A DNA stretch of 64,000 nucleotides from Psychromonas sp. CNPT3 (GCF_000153405.2 NC_020802.1:2499883-2563882), one strand, 5' to 3'. Shown: positions 27,301 through 37,418, counted from the first letter of the stretch. The notes: generated from the sequence alone by a model not told the origin. Translations and numbers: made by a program.

Positions 27301-28480
27301 GCAACTTTTACGCTTAGAGTTTGGCGCAATTTTTAGTGATAAATCTATCATTATGACTATTTTTGCAGGCGTTGTTTTCTATTCTTTTTTATACCCGTTA
27401 CCTTATCTTGAGCAAGTGGCAAACAAACAAGATATTGTCGTTGTTGATCATGATAACTCGTCTTTAAGTCGCTTAATTATCCGCCATAGCGACGCGTCAC
27501 CCGGTGTGCATATCGTCGCCAAAGTAGACTCTATTAAAGAGGCAAAAAAGTGGATAAATAATAAAAAGGCGTATGGATTATTGGTGATACCACGCGACTT
27601 TAGACGTGACCTTCTGCTGGGGAAAGGCGCAACATTAAGCTACGCAGGAGATGCGAGCTATTTCTTGGTTTATTCTGCCATCGCCAAAAGTTTAACGCAG
27701 GTCGGTATGGATACGGGTAAAAAACTACAGCACCTTTCCCTGCTTGCCAAGGGCGGAAATAATAAAGTAGCAAGTAAAACGCTCAATAGTATTACCTTAA
27801 ATAGCTTACCTGCATTTAATCACAGCTTAGGTTATCCCTCATACCTGATGCCTGGTTTGTTTTTACTCATTTTACATCAAACGCTACTCATCGCACTTTC
27901 GATCCTCGGTGCGGGGCAATGGAATACAAATACTTACTGGAAAACAATAAGCCCATTAACATTAATTATGGTGCGTTGTTGCGCTTTCTCTTTGATTTAC
28001 AGCGCACTTGGCATTTATTATATTGGCTACTGTTATTACATGAACAACGTCAATTTATTAGCCAGTTTCCCCCAAGTTGTCTTGCTCATGCTACCTTTTT
28101 TACTCGCAACTATTATGCTAGGTATTGTTTTAAGTACCTTTTTTGAACGTCGCGATCGCCCTACGCAAGTATTTCTACTGGTATCGATGCCCATCATATT
28201 CCTCAGTGGGTTTGTGTGGCCTTTGATCCTTATCCCCGCACCTTTAGTTTATATATCACAAATAATACCAGCGATCCCAGCAATTAAATCGATGCTTATG
28301 CTAAATCAAATGGGCGCGCCATGGAGCAGTATTATGCCTCTTTGGTTACAGTTATGGGGGCTTACTTTTGTGTTTTTTGGCCTCTCTTTATACTTTATTC
28401 GTCGCCGTCAAAAAACAATACCAATGCAATTAAAAAAGCTTGCATGCGTCGTCAAAAAAAATACCAATGGAATTAATTAA
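27290..28480 (+). CDS. ABC-2 type permease (second of a pair)
   Basis: 396 aa from the ATG at 27290, which has AAGGA upstream and overlaps the previous gene by 11 bases. It is a paralogue of the preceding permease with the same topology (N-terminal helix, periplasmic domain with DHDNSSLSRLIIR, C-terminal helix bundle). The last ten or so codons run into a dispersed repeat whose terminus provides the TAA, so the C-terminal tail (VVKKNTNGIN) is probably not ancestral. Confidence 0.85.
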   Translation: MTFRQLLRLEFGAIFSDKSIIMTIFAGVVFYSFLYPLPYLEQVANKQDIVVVDHDNSSLSRLIIRHSDASPGVHIVAKVDSIKEAKKWINNKKAYGLLVIPRDFRRDLLLGKGATLSYAGDASYFLVYSAIAKSLTQVGMDTGKKLQHLSLLAKGGNNKVASKTLNSITLNSLPAFNHSLGYPSYLMPGLFLLILHQTLLIALSILGAGQWNTNTYWKTISPLTLIMVRCCAFSLIYSALGIYYIGYCYYMNNVNLLASFPQVVLLMLPFLLATIMLGIVLSTFFERRDRPTQVFLLVSMPIIFLSGFVWPLILIPAPLVYISQIIPAIPAIKSMLMLNQMGAPWSSIMPLWLQLWGLTFVFFGLSLYFIRRRQKTIPMQLKKLACVVKKNTNGIN

Positions 28481-28621
28481 ACGTTCATGTATTACGCCGG
28501 ATAAATGAACACTAGCAAGGCGTGAGTTGCAGGAGAGGGTTGTTCTCACGTCAAAACTAACAATGCAGGGTGGGATAATTTCCACAAGCAAGACGGATCT
28601 CTTTTTTAGTTCCTTTGCTAT
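28461..28621 (+). repeat. Complete copy C of the dispersed inverted-terminus repeat (MITE-like)
   Basis: 161 bases with termini ATACCAATGGAA and TTCCTTTGCTAT, each one mismatch from the perfect termini of copy B. The interior is collinear with copy B (for example GGCGTGAGTTG, GTTGTTCTCAC, CAAGCAAGACGG). The left end encodes the final codons and stop of the upstream permease gene. Confidence 0.85.
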
Positions 28622-28704
28622 ATACCTGAATAATGCACTTTTACTTTTAGGCTTATTTCTTTTACCATAGCGCCACCTATTCATTGCCTAGCTGAGCTTG
28701 TTAA

Positions 28705-29298
28705 ATGATATCTGCAACCACGATCCGCTTGGATATGCGTCGAGCTCGTAATGCATTAAGCCCATTTCAACAACAAAACAATGCAGCACAACTATTGAAT
28801 AGATTACAAAAAAATCCGCGCATCCTACGCGCCAAAAAAATAGCGCTGAGTTTAACGCACGATGCTGAAATTGATACGCTACCTTTTATTCACTGGTGCT
28901 GGGAAAACGGCAAAAAAGTGTACCTTCCCGTCATCCACCCGTTTAGCCCTAAGCATCTGCTTTTTTTAGAATATCAAAGACATACACCACTGCAATTAAA
29001 TCGCTACAGGATTGCGGAGCCACAGTTAAATGTATTAACGATCTGCCCTTTTTCACAATTAGATATTGTTTTCACCCCTTTAGTTGCCTTTGATAAGCAA
29101 GGTCGACGCCTCGGTATGGGGGGAGGCTTTTATGATCGCATGCTTTCGCCTTGGTTAAAAAATAAAACAGGGCCCTATCCCATTGGACTCGCGCATGACT
29201 GTCAACGCATCGACACTCTGCCTACAAATCCTTGGGATGTACCACAGGCTGAAATATTTACGCCATCAGCACATTATCAGTTCAACAATGTTAGCTAA
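28705..29298 (+). CDS. fthC: 5-formyltetrahydrofolate cyclo-ligase
   Basis: 197 aa. It converts 5-formyl-THF to 5,10-methenyl-THF using ATP. The signature TPLVAFDKQGRRLGMGGGFYDR occupies about residues 120-141. Basic N-terminal residues (RLDMRRARNALSP) match the family, and an ATG at MRRAR is an alternative start. In relatives this gene directly follows 6S RNA. Here an export operon and a repeat element intervene. Confidence 0.93.
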   Translation: MISATTIRLDMRRARNALSPFQQQNNAAQLLNRLQKNPRILRAKKIALSLTHDAEIDTLPFIHWCWENGKKVYLPVIHPFSPKHLLFLEYQRHTPLQLNRYRIAEPQLNVLTICPFSQLDIVFTPLVAFDKQGRRLGMGGGFYDRMLSPWLKNKTGPYPIGLAHDCQRIDTLPTNPWDVPQAEIFTPSAHYQFNNVS

Positions 29299-29375
29299 TT
29301 ATTTTTTTGGGGAGAATAGTTGTAGTCTCCCTTTTGCAATAAACATTACACATTAAACATTAAAAGGAATATCAC

Positions 29376-30032
29376 ATGACCCAAGATGAAATGAAAAAAG
29401 CAGCCGCCTACGCAGCCCTTGAATATGTAGAATCTGGCAGTATTATCGGTGTGGGTACAGGCTCTACCGTCAATCATTTTATTGATGCGCTAAAAACCAT
29501 CAAAGGAAGCATAAAAGGGGCTGTCTCGAGCTCTGAAGAGTCAACTAAAAGACTACGTGCTTACGGCATCGAAGTTTTTGATCTTAATGAAGTGACTGAG
29601 CTGAGTGTTTATGTGGATGGCGCAGATGAAATTAACCCTTATAACGCGATGATCAAAGGCGGAGGAGCTGCTTTAACACGCGAAAAGATTGTCGCAGCGG
29701 TTGCTAAAAAGTTTATTTGTATTGTCGATAACACTAAAAACGTCGATGTTTTAGGTGGATTCCCGCTACCTGTTGAAGTTATCCCAATGGCGCGCAGTTA
29801 TGTTGCAAGAGAGCTGGTTAAACTGGGTGGTACGCCTATCTATCGTCAAGGCGTGATAACAGATAATGGCAATATTATTTTAGATGTACATGCCATGAAA
29901 ATTTCAGAGCCACTAAAAACAGAAACGGCTATTAATGCATTAGCGGGCGTTGTCACCAATGGCTTATTTGCAAACAGAGGCGCTGATGTTGTACTTGTCG
30001 GCACACCTGAAGGCGTTAAAACCTTAAAATAA
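29376..30032 (+). CDS. rpiA: Ribose-5-phosphate isomerase A
   Basis: 218 aa. Interconverts ribose-5-phosphate and ribulose-5-phosphate. Hallmarks: [15 protein letters not shown], the phosphate loop [12 protein letters not shown], the catalytic segment [19 protein letters not shown] and LTREKI. A good AAGGA precedes the ATG. It is adjacent to serA as in enterobacteria. Confidence 0.97.
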   Translation: MTQDEMKKAAAYAALEYVESGSIIGVGTGSTVNHFIDALKTIKGSIKGAVSSSEESTKRLRAYGIEVFDLNEVTELSVYVDGADEINPYNAMIKGGGAALTREKIVAAVAKKFICIVDNTKNVDVLGGFPLPVEVIPMARSYVARELVKLGGTPIYRQGVITDNGNIILDVHAMKISEPLKTETAINALAGVVTNGLFANRGADVVLVGTPEGVKTLK

Positions 30033-30061
30033 TCGCGAAATTCGCGCCAATATCAATTAAA

Positions 30062-30100
30062 AGATGTGAACTGCCACGCAAATGTTCACATCTCTTCATT
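30062..30100 (+). terminator. Terminator of rpiA
   Basis: A 10-bp stem AGATGTGAAC/GTTCACATCT (30062-30071 with 30084-30093), followed by a T-rich run. Confidence 0.75.
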
Positions 30101-30193
30101 TTTTTGCTATTTTTAAATAAAAGAACAATTAAAACAAATCATTACCTAAAGCACATTTAACATTACAGCTCCACTTAGGCGCAAGGAAATAAA

Positions 30194-31423
30194 ATGAATA
30201 AGCTTTCTCTCAATAAAGATAAAATTAAAATTCTCCTTTTAGAAGGTCTCCATCAAAGCTCCCTAGATACTTTCATGCATGCCGGTTACAACAATATAGA
30301 AAGCATTAGTACCTCCTTGAGTGAAGATGAATTAATTGAAAAAATTCAGAATGTGCATTTTATAGGTATCCGCTCTCGCACCCAGCTCAATGATAAAGTG
30401 CTTAACGCAGCCAATAAATTGGTCGCGATTGGCTGTTTTTGTATTGGCACGAATCAAGTCGATTTAGACAGTGCGCAGCAAAAAGGCATTGCGGTGTTTA
30501 ATGCACCCTTCTCTAACACGCGCAGTGTTGCAGAATTGGTATTAGGTCAAGCCCTTCTCTTATTACGTGGCGTACCAGAGCGTAGCGCTAAAGCGCATCG
30601 CGGGCAGTGGGATAAATCAGCAACAGGATCGTATGAAGCGCGCGGTAAAAACTTAGGTATTATTGGTTATGGTCATATCGGCACTCAATTTGGTATTTTA
30701 GCGGAAGGCCTGGGTTTCCGTGTTTCTTTTTATGATGTTGAAAATAAACTCAGTTTAGGTAACGCGGTACAAGTTGCAAGCCTTGAAGAATTGCTCAAAA
30801 CATCGGATGTAATAAGTTTACATGTACCCGAGCTTGCTTCAACTAAAAACATGATCGCCGCTAAAGAGTTTGCACTCATGAAAGATGGCGCTATTTTTAT
30901 GAATGCAGCCAGAGGCACAGTGGTTGATATCGAGGCGCTTTGTGACGCTTTAAAAACCAAAAAAATATCAGGGGCAGCCATCGATGTTTTCCCGACAGAG
31001 CCTAAATCAAAAGAGGAAGAGTTTATCTCTCCACTGCGCGGCTTCGACAATGTGATTTTAACGCCACATGTCGGTGGTAGCACCCAGGAAGCACAAGAGA
31101 ATATTGGTTATGAAGTGGCAGGAAAGTTAGTTAAATACTCTGATAATGGCTCTACGTTATCGTCTAAAAACTTCCCGGAAGTGTCTCTTCCTGAGCATAA
31201 GAACGCCTGTCGACTATTGCATATTCACCATAATCAACCGGGAATACTGACTAAAATCAACTTGGCATTTGCACAAAGCAATATCAATATTGCAGCTCAA
31301 TACTTACAAACAAATGCAAATATTGGCTATGTCGTTATTGATATTAACAGTGATGATTCTCAATTGGCTCTCTCTAAATTAAAAGAGATAGAAGGTACTA
31401 TTCGCGCCCGTTTACTTAAATAA
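30194..31423 (+). CDS. serA: D-3-phosphoglycerate dehydrogenase
   Basis: 409 aa, the standard length of the E. coli-type enzyme that starts serine synthesis. Substrate domain, NAD-binding motif LGIIGYGHIGTQFGILAEGL (about 153-172), catalytic Arg/Glu/His region ending in ILTPHVGGSTQEAQ, and a C-terminal ACT domain (about 335-409) for serine feedback inhibition. AAGGAAAT precedes the ATG. It has its own terminator. Confidence 0.97.
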   Translation: MNKLSLNKDKIKILLLEGLHQSSLDTFMHAGYNNIESISTSLSEDELIEKIQNVHFIGIRSRTQLNDKVLNAANKLVAIGCFCIGTNQVDLDSAQQKGIAVFNAPFSNTRSVAELVLGQALLLLRGVPERSAKAHRGQWDKSATGSYEARGKNLGIIGYGHIGTQFGILAEGLGFRVSFYDVENKLSLGNAVQVASLEELLKTSDVISLHVPELASTKNMIAAKEFALMKDGAIFMNAARGTVVDIEALCDALKTKKISGAAIDVFPTEPKSKEEEFISPLRGFDNVILTPHVGGSTQEAQENIGYEVAGKLVKYSDNGSTLSSKNFPEVSLPEHKNACRLLHIHHNQPGILTKINLAFAQSNINIAAQYLQTNANIGYVVIDINSDDSQLALSKLKEIEGTIRARLLK

Positions 31424-31426
31424 TTT

Positions 31427-31456
31427 AATTGCCCCAGTCATCTGGGGCAATTTTTA
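31427..31456. terminator. Terminator between serA and rlmF
   Basis: Stem AATTGCCCCA/TGGGGCAATT with a six-base loop and T and A tracts, serving serA and the convergent rlmF. Confidence 0.85.
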
Positions 31457-31482
31457 ACTATTTAAAGTAGATTTTTACAATA

Positions 31483-32388
31483 CTAAACAAATGACCAAGC
31501 AATAAAACGGCTTATCTTTTGTCCCTGCTGCATCTTGATAACTTGCACTTTAGGAACATTTAACTGTTTTAATAGTTTTTTTAATGGCGCAATATTTTCA
31601 GATTTAGACACTAAACTGGTAAACCACAATACTTGCTGTGCATATTGCACGCTCTCAGTTACCATCTGCTTTAAAAAAGCGATCTCTCCCCCAGCGCAAC
31701 ACAACTCTGTTTCTTGGCCTGCAAAATTCAATTTAACGGGCACGTTTGTTTTGCCTTTATTTAAATTATTCACTTTACGCGTACTGCCCGCTAATGCTTT
31801 CTCCATAGATGCATGGAAAGGCGGATTACACATACTTAATGTAAATTTATCTTGAGGTTGAATAATGCCATTAAAAATAGATTTAGGTTGTTTTTGTAAG
31901 CGCGTTTTTATTTTTTTATTTAAGACTTTATTCGACTTGATCAGTAAATTTGCTATTTTGATAGCTAACGTATCAATATCAACACCCACAAAAGACCAAT
32001 TATAAATTTGGCTTCCTAGTAGCGGATAAATACAATTTGCACCACAACCTATATCGAGTACTTTTACCTGCGCGCTATGCACATTAAGCGTCGTTGAACT
32101 GCTTAAAAGATCGGCAAGATAATGAATATAATCCGCGCGCCCAGGAATAGGTGGGCATAAATAACCTTTAGGTATTTGCCAAAAATCAATATGATAAAAA
32201 AACTTTAATAAGGCCTGATTAAGGGTCAATATAGCATCAGGATTGCTAAAATCTATCGTCACAATACCGTGTTCATTACAGATAACAAACTCTGACAACG
32301 CAGGCAGACAGGCACATAACGCATCAAAATCATAACGCCCATGATGTAAACTGCGCGGGTGTAACAAGGGTTTATTGGTCATTTTCAT
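31483..32388 (-). CDS. rlmF: 23S rRNA m6A1618 methyltransferase
   Basis: 301 aa. N6-methylates A1618 of 23S rRNA. It begins with the characteristic LHPRSLHHGRYDF, has VLDIGCGANCIYPLLG as SAM motif I (about 108-123) and the catalytic MCNPPFHAS (about 187-195). The start overlaps the end of the SufE-like gene by 17 bases. An alternative Met lies two codons downstream. Confidence 0.92.
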   Translation of the reverse strand: MKMTNKPLLHPRSLHHGRYDFDALCACLPALSEFVICNEHGIVTIDFSNPDAILTLNQALLKFFYHIDFWQIPKGYLCPPIPGRADYIHYLADLLSSSTTLNVHSAQVKVLDIGCGANCIYPLLGSQIYNWSFVGVDIDTLAIKIANLLIKSNKVLNKKIKTRLQKQPKSIFNGIIQPQDKFTLSMCNPPFHASMEKALAGSTRKVNNLNKGKTNVPVKLNFAGQETELCCAGGEIAFLKQMVTESVQYAQQVLWFTSLVSKSENIAPLKKLLKQLNVPKVQVIKMQQGQKISRFIAWSFV

Positions 32389-32794
32389 CCAAGCCTAATT
32401 GTGTAATACGTTTAACGATAGCAAATAACCCATTGGTACGTGATGGGCTTAAATGATTGAGTAAACCAAGTCGCTCAAAAATAGCGTTTATTTCTATGTG
32501 CTCAATTTCCGTTGCGCTTTTATGCTGATAAACAATCAATAATATCATCATCAAGCCTTTTACGATGCGCGTCTCACTGTGCATCGTCAAGTGGTAATGG
32601 TTATGCTCTAACTCTACTTTTAACCACGCAGGGCTCGCGCACCCCAGTACTTCATTTTTAGCGTTTTTATCACTTTCAGCCATTTCAGGCAGTTGTTTGC
32701 CTAATTGAATGAGCACTCGATATTGCGCGTCCCAGCTTTTATTTTGTGCAAACTTGCCTTCAAGTTGCGCCACATTGATTAATGCTTCTTGCAC
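32372..32794 (-). CDS. csdE: SufE/CsdE-type sulfur acceptor
   Basis: 140 aa. It accepts sulfur from a cysteine desulfurase (CsdA or SufS) for Fe-S cluster or thio-modification pathways. The sulfur-accepting cysteine is in NEVLGCASPAWLKVE (about residue 52). The start is GTG, one base after the mrcB stop (TAA-T-GTG), so it is coupled to mrcB. Whether it is SufE or CsdE cannot be settled. No cysteine desulfurase gene is adjacent. Confidence 0.82.
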   Translation of the reverse strand: MQEALINVAQLEGKFAQNKSWDAQYRVLIQLGKQLPEMAESDKNAKNEVLGCASPAWLKVELEHNHYHLTMHSETRIVKGLMMILLIVYQHKSATEIEHIEINAIFERLGLLNHLSPSRTNGLFAIVKRITQLGLDENDQ

Positions 32795-32795
32795 A

Positions 32796-34937
32796 TTATT
32801 TACCTTTATTTTTCTGTTTCATATAATAGGAGAAAAGAACCAAAGCCCCGCTACTCCCCGTTAATTTTGTACTCTTATTGCTGTCTTTACCAACCCATGT
32901 TGTCACTAATTCATTTGCATCAAAACCAACAAACCAACTGTCTTTTAAATTGTTTGTTGTACCGGTCTTTCCATAAAAGTAACCTTGTGGATTACGCCAG
33001 CGCAAACTGCGCGCCGTACCTGATTGTGTGACCTCATGTAAACTACTGTTTAGCGCGCGCACCGCAGATGCTGAAAAGTGGCGCTCAATAGGATCGTTAC
33101 GTTGGTATAATAATTCTCCATCGGCAGAACTGATAGAGCGGATCATCGCCAGTCTTTGATAGCGACCTTGCATTGTTATCGGCTGATACATTTGAGACAC
33201 TTGCACAGGAGACAAAGATAAACTGCCTAATACTAATGATGGGTAAGCTTTTATTTTTTCTTTGACGCCCATTTTATGTAAGGTGTTAATAACACGCTTT
33301 AAACCAACTTGCATGCCTAAATTAACTGTCGGTACATTGAGCGAATGCACTAAGGCATATTCTAACGACACCTCTCCACGATATTTCCTATCGTAATTTT
33401 TTGGCGCCCAGCGTTGCCCTGTTGCATTTTTAAGAATAATGGGGCGATCTTTAATGCGACTCTTTAAGCTGTAACCGTTTTCTAAGGCGGTCAAATAAAC
33501 GGCAGATTTTACCAAAGATCCTATCGGCCGTTTTGCGTCTAAAGCGCGATTAAAACCACTAAATTTCACGTCTTTTCCCGAAACAATGGCACGGATCTCA
33601 GCCGATTGACGATCGCTAACTAGCATCGCCCCTTGCAGATCTTCTTGGCCCTGCGTCAGTACTCTTTGTATACCATTTTGCACTGCAAATTCAGCGTGTT
33701 TTTGCGCTAAAGGCGAGATAGAGGTATAAATATGCAAACCATTTTGCTGTTCTATAATGCCCGGTACGCGCTGTGCCAGTTCTCGATATAAACGGCTAAT
33801 GAACGCAGGATTTGAGCTTTTATTTAAAGCTTTACGCGCACTTACATTAAGCGCATCACTCACACTATAACGATAATCTTGCGTGCCTATTAAGTTATTC
33901 TCAACCATCAAGCGCAGCACCAGATCGCGCCTTGCTAATGCACGCTCAGGATGGCGACGGGGATCATAATAAGAGGGCCCTTTAATAATAGCCACCAGCA
34001 ACGCTATTTGTTCAATACGTAATTCATTAACAGGCCGTGAAAAATAAAAATGACTCGCTAAAGCAATACCATAAATCCCCGTTTTTCCATTTTGAGCTAA
34101 GTACACTTCGTTTAGGTAGGCTTCTAACAATTGATCTTTACTGTATTTATGATCCATTAATAATGCAATATAAGCTTCTTGAAACTTACGCCATAAACTG
34201 CGTTTTTGTGTTAAAAACAAATTCTTCGCTAACTGCTGGGTTAACGTACTCCCCCCTTGAACCGTTCGGCCCGCTTTAAAGTTAGTAATAAAAGCGCGCA
34301 CAATGGCAAAAGGAGAAATACCTTGATGGTGGTAATAATTTCTGTCTTCCATTAATAATAAGGTATTAATAAACAGATCAGGTATTTTTTCAAAAGGGAT
34401 AAACAGGCGATCTTCAATATCATCAGAATAAAGACGCGTTAATAGCAAGGCATCTAAACGCGTACTATTACTCCAGCGACCTTGCACATAAAGGGAATGG
34501 ATTTTTTTGTTTTTAAAATTAACTTTTACCGCGATTGCCCCTTCAGGACGATCGGCAAAATCAAAGGCGCGACGATAAAAAGTAACGCTATTATTATTAA
34601 CGGAAAATTGCCCCGGCGCTTGAACATCACGCACAGGTCTATAATTAAGTAGCTTTAACTCTTCAATCAGTAGAGTCGAGGAAAGTGCCCCTCCCACTTC
34701 TAGTTTCAAGGCGCGCCCATACACTTGTGCAGGTAACTCCCAAGTGCCAGATGCAAACTTTCGCTCAATTTTAGAATCAAAATAGATGCCTAAAATCAGC
34801 ATAGTGGCAATAGTAACTAAACTCACTTTCCAAAATAAAGACCAAATAAAAGACAGTAAGCGCGCTTTGATTGACAATTTTTTAACTTTCTTTTTTTTCT
34901 TGTTCTTTTTAGAAAAAAGATTTCCTATTTTTAACAT
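32796..34937 (-). CDS. mrcB: Penicillin-binding protein 1B
   Basis: 713 aa bifunctional peptidoglycan glycosyltransferase/transpeptidase. It has a lysine-rich cytoplasmic tail, a membrane anchor (about 30-50) and a UB2H-like region. The GT51 domain has the catalytic glutamate in LLLMEDRNYYHHQG and then GGSTLTQQLAKNLFL. The transpeptidase motifs are GSLVK (SxxK), SLN (SxN) and YGKTGTT (KTG). Its ATG directly follows the hrpB stop. Confidence 0.95.
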   Translation of the reverse strand: MLKIGNLFSKKNKKKKKVKKLSIKARLLSFIWSLFWKVSLVTIATMLILGIYFDSKIERKFASGTWELPAQVYGRALKLEVGGALSSTLLIEELKLLNYRPVRDVQAPGQFSVNNNSVTFYRRAFDFADRPEGAIAVKVNFKNKKIHSLYVQGRWSNSTRLDALLLTRLYSDDIEDRLFIPFEKIPDLFINTLLLMEDRNYYHHQGISPFAIVRAFITNFKAGRTVQGGSTLTQQLAKNLFLTQKRSLWRKFQEAYIALLMDHKYSKDQLLEAYLNEVYLAQNGKTGIYGIALASHFYFSRPVNELRIEQIALLVAIIKGPSYYDPRRHPERALARRDLVLRLMVENNLIGTQDYRYSVSDALNVSARKALNKSSNPAFISRLYRELAQRVPGIIEQQNGLHIYTSISPLAQKHAEFAVQNGIQRVLTQGQEDLQGAMLVSDRQSAEIRAIVSGKDVKFSGFNRALDAKRPIGSLVKSAVYLTALENGYSLKSRIKDRPIILKNATGQRWAPKNYDRKYRGEVSLEYALVHSLNVPTVNLGMQVGLKRVINTLHKMGVKEKIKAYPSLVLGSLSLSPVQVSQMYQPITMQGRYQRLAMIRSISSADGELLYQRNDPIERHFSASAVRALNSSLHEVTQSGTARSLRWRNPQGYFYGKTGTTNNLKDSWFVGFDANELVTTWVGKDSNKSTKLTGSSGALVLFSYYMKQKNKGK

Positions 34938-37418
34938 TTATTTTCCATTCATATTCTTTTTAGTGCGTTTTGTTGGGATTGCAAGCTGTGGATCATCCGG
35001 CCAATAATGCTTTGGATAACGCCCTCGCATTTCCTTTTTTACGTCAACATAAGCACCCGCCCAAAAAGAGGCCAGATCTTGCGTTAACTGTAATGCCCGT
35101 CTTGCGGGTGAAAGTAATGCCAATTGTAACGTGATCCGCCCTGAAAAGATGCAAGGAGAATCTTTTTGCCCAAATAATTCTTGCATACGTACACTGAGTA
35201 ATGGATTTTGCGTCTCGCGATATTCAATACTAATATTTGAACCCGTCACAACGCGCATGTGTGTTGGGAAATCCGTTTTAAATTGCGCTAACGTTGCCCA
35301 ATTTAAACGCGCTAATAATGCACCTTGTAAATCGAGACGCGCTAACTGATCCGGTTTACTGAGTGCACTTAAATAGGGTCCTAGCCATTCATCTAAGGTA
35401 TTAAGAAGCGTCTCTTTAGAAAAATCTACAAACGCATTATGACTGCCATATTTTGCATATTGTGCATGCGCATATTGCAATCGACACAACAATTGCTCAT
35501 TTTGAGCCGACCAAGTTAAAGCGCTCAGCCCCGCTTTTTTTATACCACAAAGTAACGCATCACTTTTTTGCTGTGCGCTTAAATCTCTCAATGCTTTCTT
35601 ATGTATTAATAACTTTCCAATGTAAGTACATTTTTCAGCAATTAAGCGTTTGTTACTTAATTGCCAATATATTTCATTTTTTTGACTAAAATAAGCGCTT
35701 ATATTATTTTCAAGATCGCAAAGGTTAATACTACAAGCACTAAAAATGCGGCTATTACGTGCCGAGCCAAGTAGACCAAGATCAGCAACGACCAACATTT
35801 TTTGGTTAATTAAGGAAGAATGCGCAGATAATTGTGCGCCAATACCATTACTGAGTAAATAACACCCTGCGTTATCACGTGCTAATGCGATCCTGTCGGG
35901 AAAAGCAAAGGCAAGTAACAAGCCACAAGCATGTAACGAGGCAGGCGTATGCGTTGCGCGCAGTTTTAAACGCTTAAATAGCGCTTTTTGGCGTTGTTTA
36001 ACCAGGTAAGAAGGTTGTAAAATCGCCTCACTAATATCATCAACACTCGGCTCATTACTTTCAAGTTGCGCCACTAATAAACAGCCAAGTTCCAGTATTC
36101 CCTCACAATAATGTGCTTCATGTAAACGTTTTGCTTGTAACAATAGATGTGCATAACGAGGCTCAGTGCCCATATCAATCATGGCGCGACCATAAGCCGT
36201 TAATTGGTTACTTGCATCTAATGCGCCAAAAGTCGTGAGTAAAGTGCGAGCTTGGGCAAGGTTACTGCGATTAGGTTGATCAATAAAAGGAAGTTGCTCT
36301 GCATCACTCACTCCCCAGTATAATATTTCTAATAACAAAGAGGTTAAATCACTACGCTGTATCGGCAGTGTCTTTTGCGCAGGAAGAAGCACCTCTGCCG
36401 ACCATAAACGGTAACAATATCCCGCTTGCACGCGCCCTGCACGTCCAGCACGCTGCGTAGCACTCGCTTGGCTTATCATCTGCGTCTGTAGCTTAGTCAC
36501 ACCCGATTTAGCCTGATAAATAGCGCTACGCTCCTGTCCACTGTCCACAACCACCGTAATACCCGCGATAGTTAAACTGGTTTCAGCAATATTGGTCGCG
36601 ATCACGATTTTACGTTGTCCATTTTTCGCTATTTGCATTGCCTGTTGCTGAACTTGTAAGCTTAATGCGCCATATAACGGCGCAATAAGCGGGATCTCTA
36701 CTGCATTCTCAAAAAAAACATTTAACTGCGTTGTGCACTGTTTTATCTCTTTTATACCCGCTACAAATACTAATATATCGCCTTTTTGTTCTTTATAAGC
36801 ACGTTTTATCAAGCCAATAAGACTCACCATTAAGTTCGCCGAGGTATTAAATCCGTAATGATACATAGTGATCGGATAACCACGCCCTTGTGAGCTAACA
36901 CAAAGTGCATTTGGCAACTTTTTTTGCAGATGGCTATTATCTAAGGTTGCAGACATGATCAGTATTTTAAGGTCATCGCGTAACCCCGCTTGTAAATCTA
37001 ATGCCAAGGCAAGCGCCAGATCTCCCTGTAAATTGCGCTCATGAAACTCATCAAAAATAAGTAAGTCCACGCCACTTAATTCTGCATCTTGTTGAATCAT
37101 TTTACTTAAAACGCCTTCGGTGACGATTTCAAGTTGCGTATTTTTACTCACATGACTCTCACCTCGCATGCGATAACCGACACGCTCACCGACTTTTTCA
37201 GAAAATAAAGAGGCAATATAATAAGCAATATTTTTTGTCGCCAATCGCCTCGGCTCAAGCATAATGATTTTTCCCGTAAACCACTTATTTTTTAGCATCA
37301 TAAACGGCAAAAAAGTAGACTTACCAGCCCCCGGAGGTGCTTGTAAAATCACTTGTGGTGCAGCGGACAAACTTGATTTGATCTCACTTAAAACAGAATC
37401 AATAGGTAACGAAGACAA
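34938..37418 (-). CDS. hrpB: ATP-dependent helicase HrpB
   Basis: 826 aa DEAH-box RNA-helicase-like protein. Motif I is QAPPGAGKSTFLP, motif II is DEFHERNLQ (a DExH variant usual for HrpB), motif III is SATL and motif VI is QRAGRAGR, followed by HA2 and the HrpB C-terminal domain. The cellular role is poorly defined in the family. It shares an operon with mrcB, as in E. coli, and is divergent from dksA. Confidence 0.94.
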   Translation of the reverse strand: MSSLPIDSVLSEIKSSLSAAPQVILQAPPGAGKSTFLPFMMLKNKWFTGKIIMLEPRRLATKNIAYYIASLFSEKVGERVGYRMRGESHVSKNTQLEIVTEGVLSKMIQQDAELSGVDLLIFDEFHERNLQGDLALALALDLQAGLRDDLKILIMSATLDNSHLQKKLPNALCVSSQGRGYPITMYHYGFNTSANLMVSLIGLIKRAYKEQKGDILVFVAGIKEIKQCTTQLNVFFENAVEIPLIAPLYGALSLQVQQQAMQIAKNGQRKIVIATNIAETSLTIAGITVVVDSGQERSAIYQAKSGVTKLQTQMISQASATQRAGRAGRVQAGYCYRLWSAEVLLPAQKTLPIQRSDLTSLLLEILYWGVSDAEQLPFIDQPNRSNLAQARTLLTTFGALDASNQLTAYGRAMIDMGTEPRYAHLLLQAKRLHEAHYCEGILELGCLLVAQLESNEPSVDDISEAILQPSYLVKQRQKALFKRLKLRATHTPASLHACGLLLAFAFPDRIALARDNAGCYLLSNGIGAQLSAHSSLINQKMLVVADLGLLGSARNSRIFSACSINLCDLENNISAYFSQKNEIYWQLSNKRLIAEKCTYIGKLLIHKKALRDLSAQQKSDALLCGIKKAGLSALTWSAQNEQLLCRLQYAHAQYAKYGSHNAFVDFSKETLLNTLDEWLGPYLSALSKPDQLARLDLQGALLARLNWATLAQFKTDFPTHMRVVTGSNISIEYRETQNPLLSVRMQELFGQKDSPCIFSGRITLQLALLSPARRALQLTQDLASFWAGAYVDVKKEMRGRYPKHYWPDDPQLAIPTKRTKKNMNGK

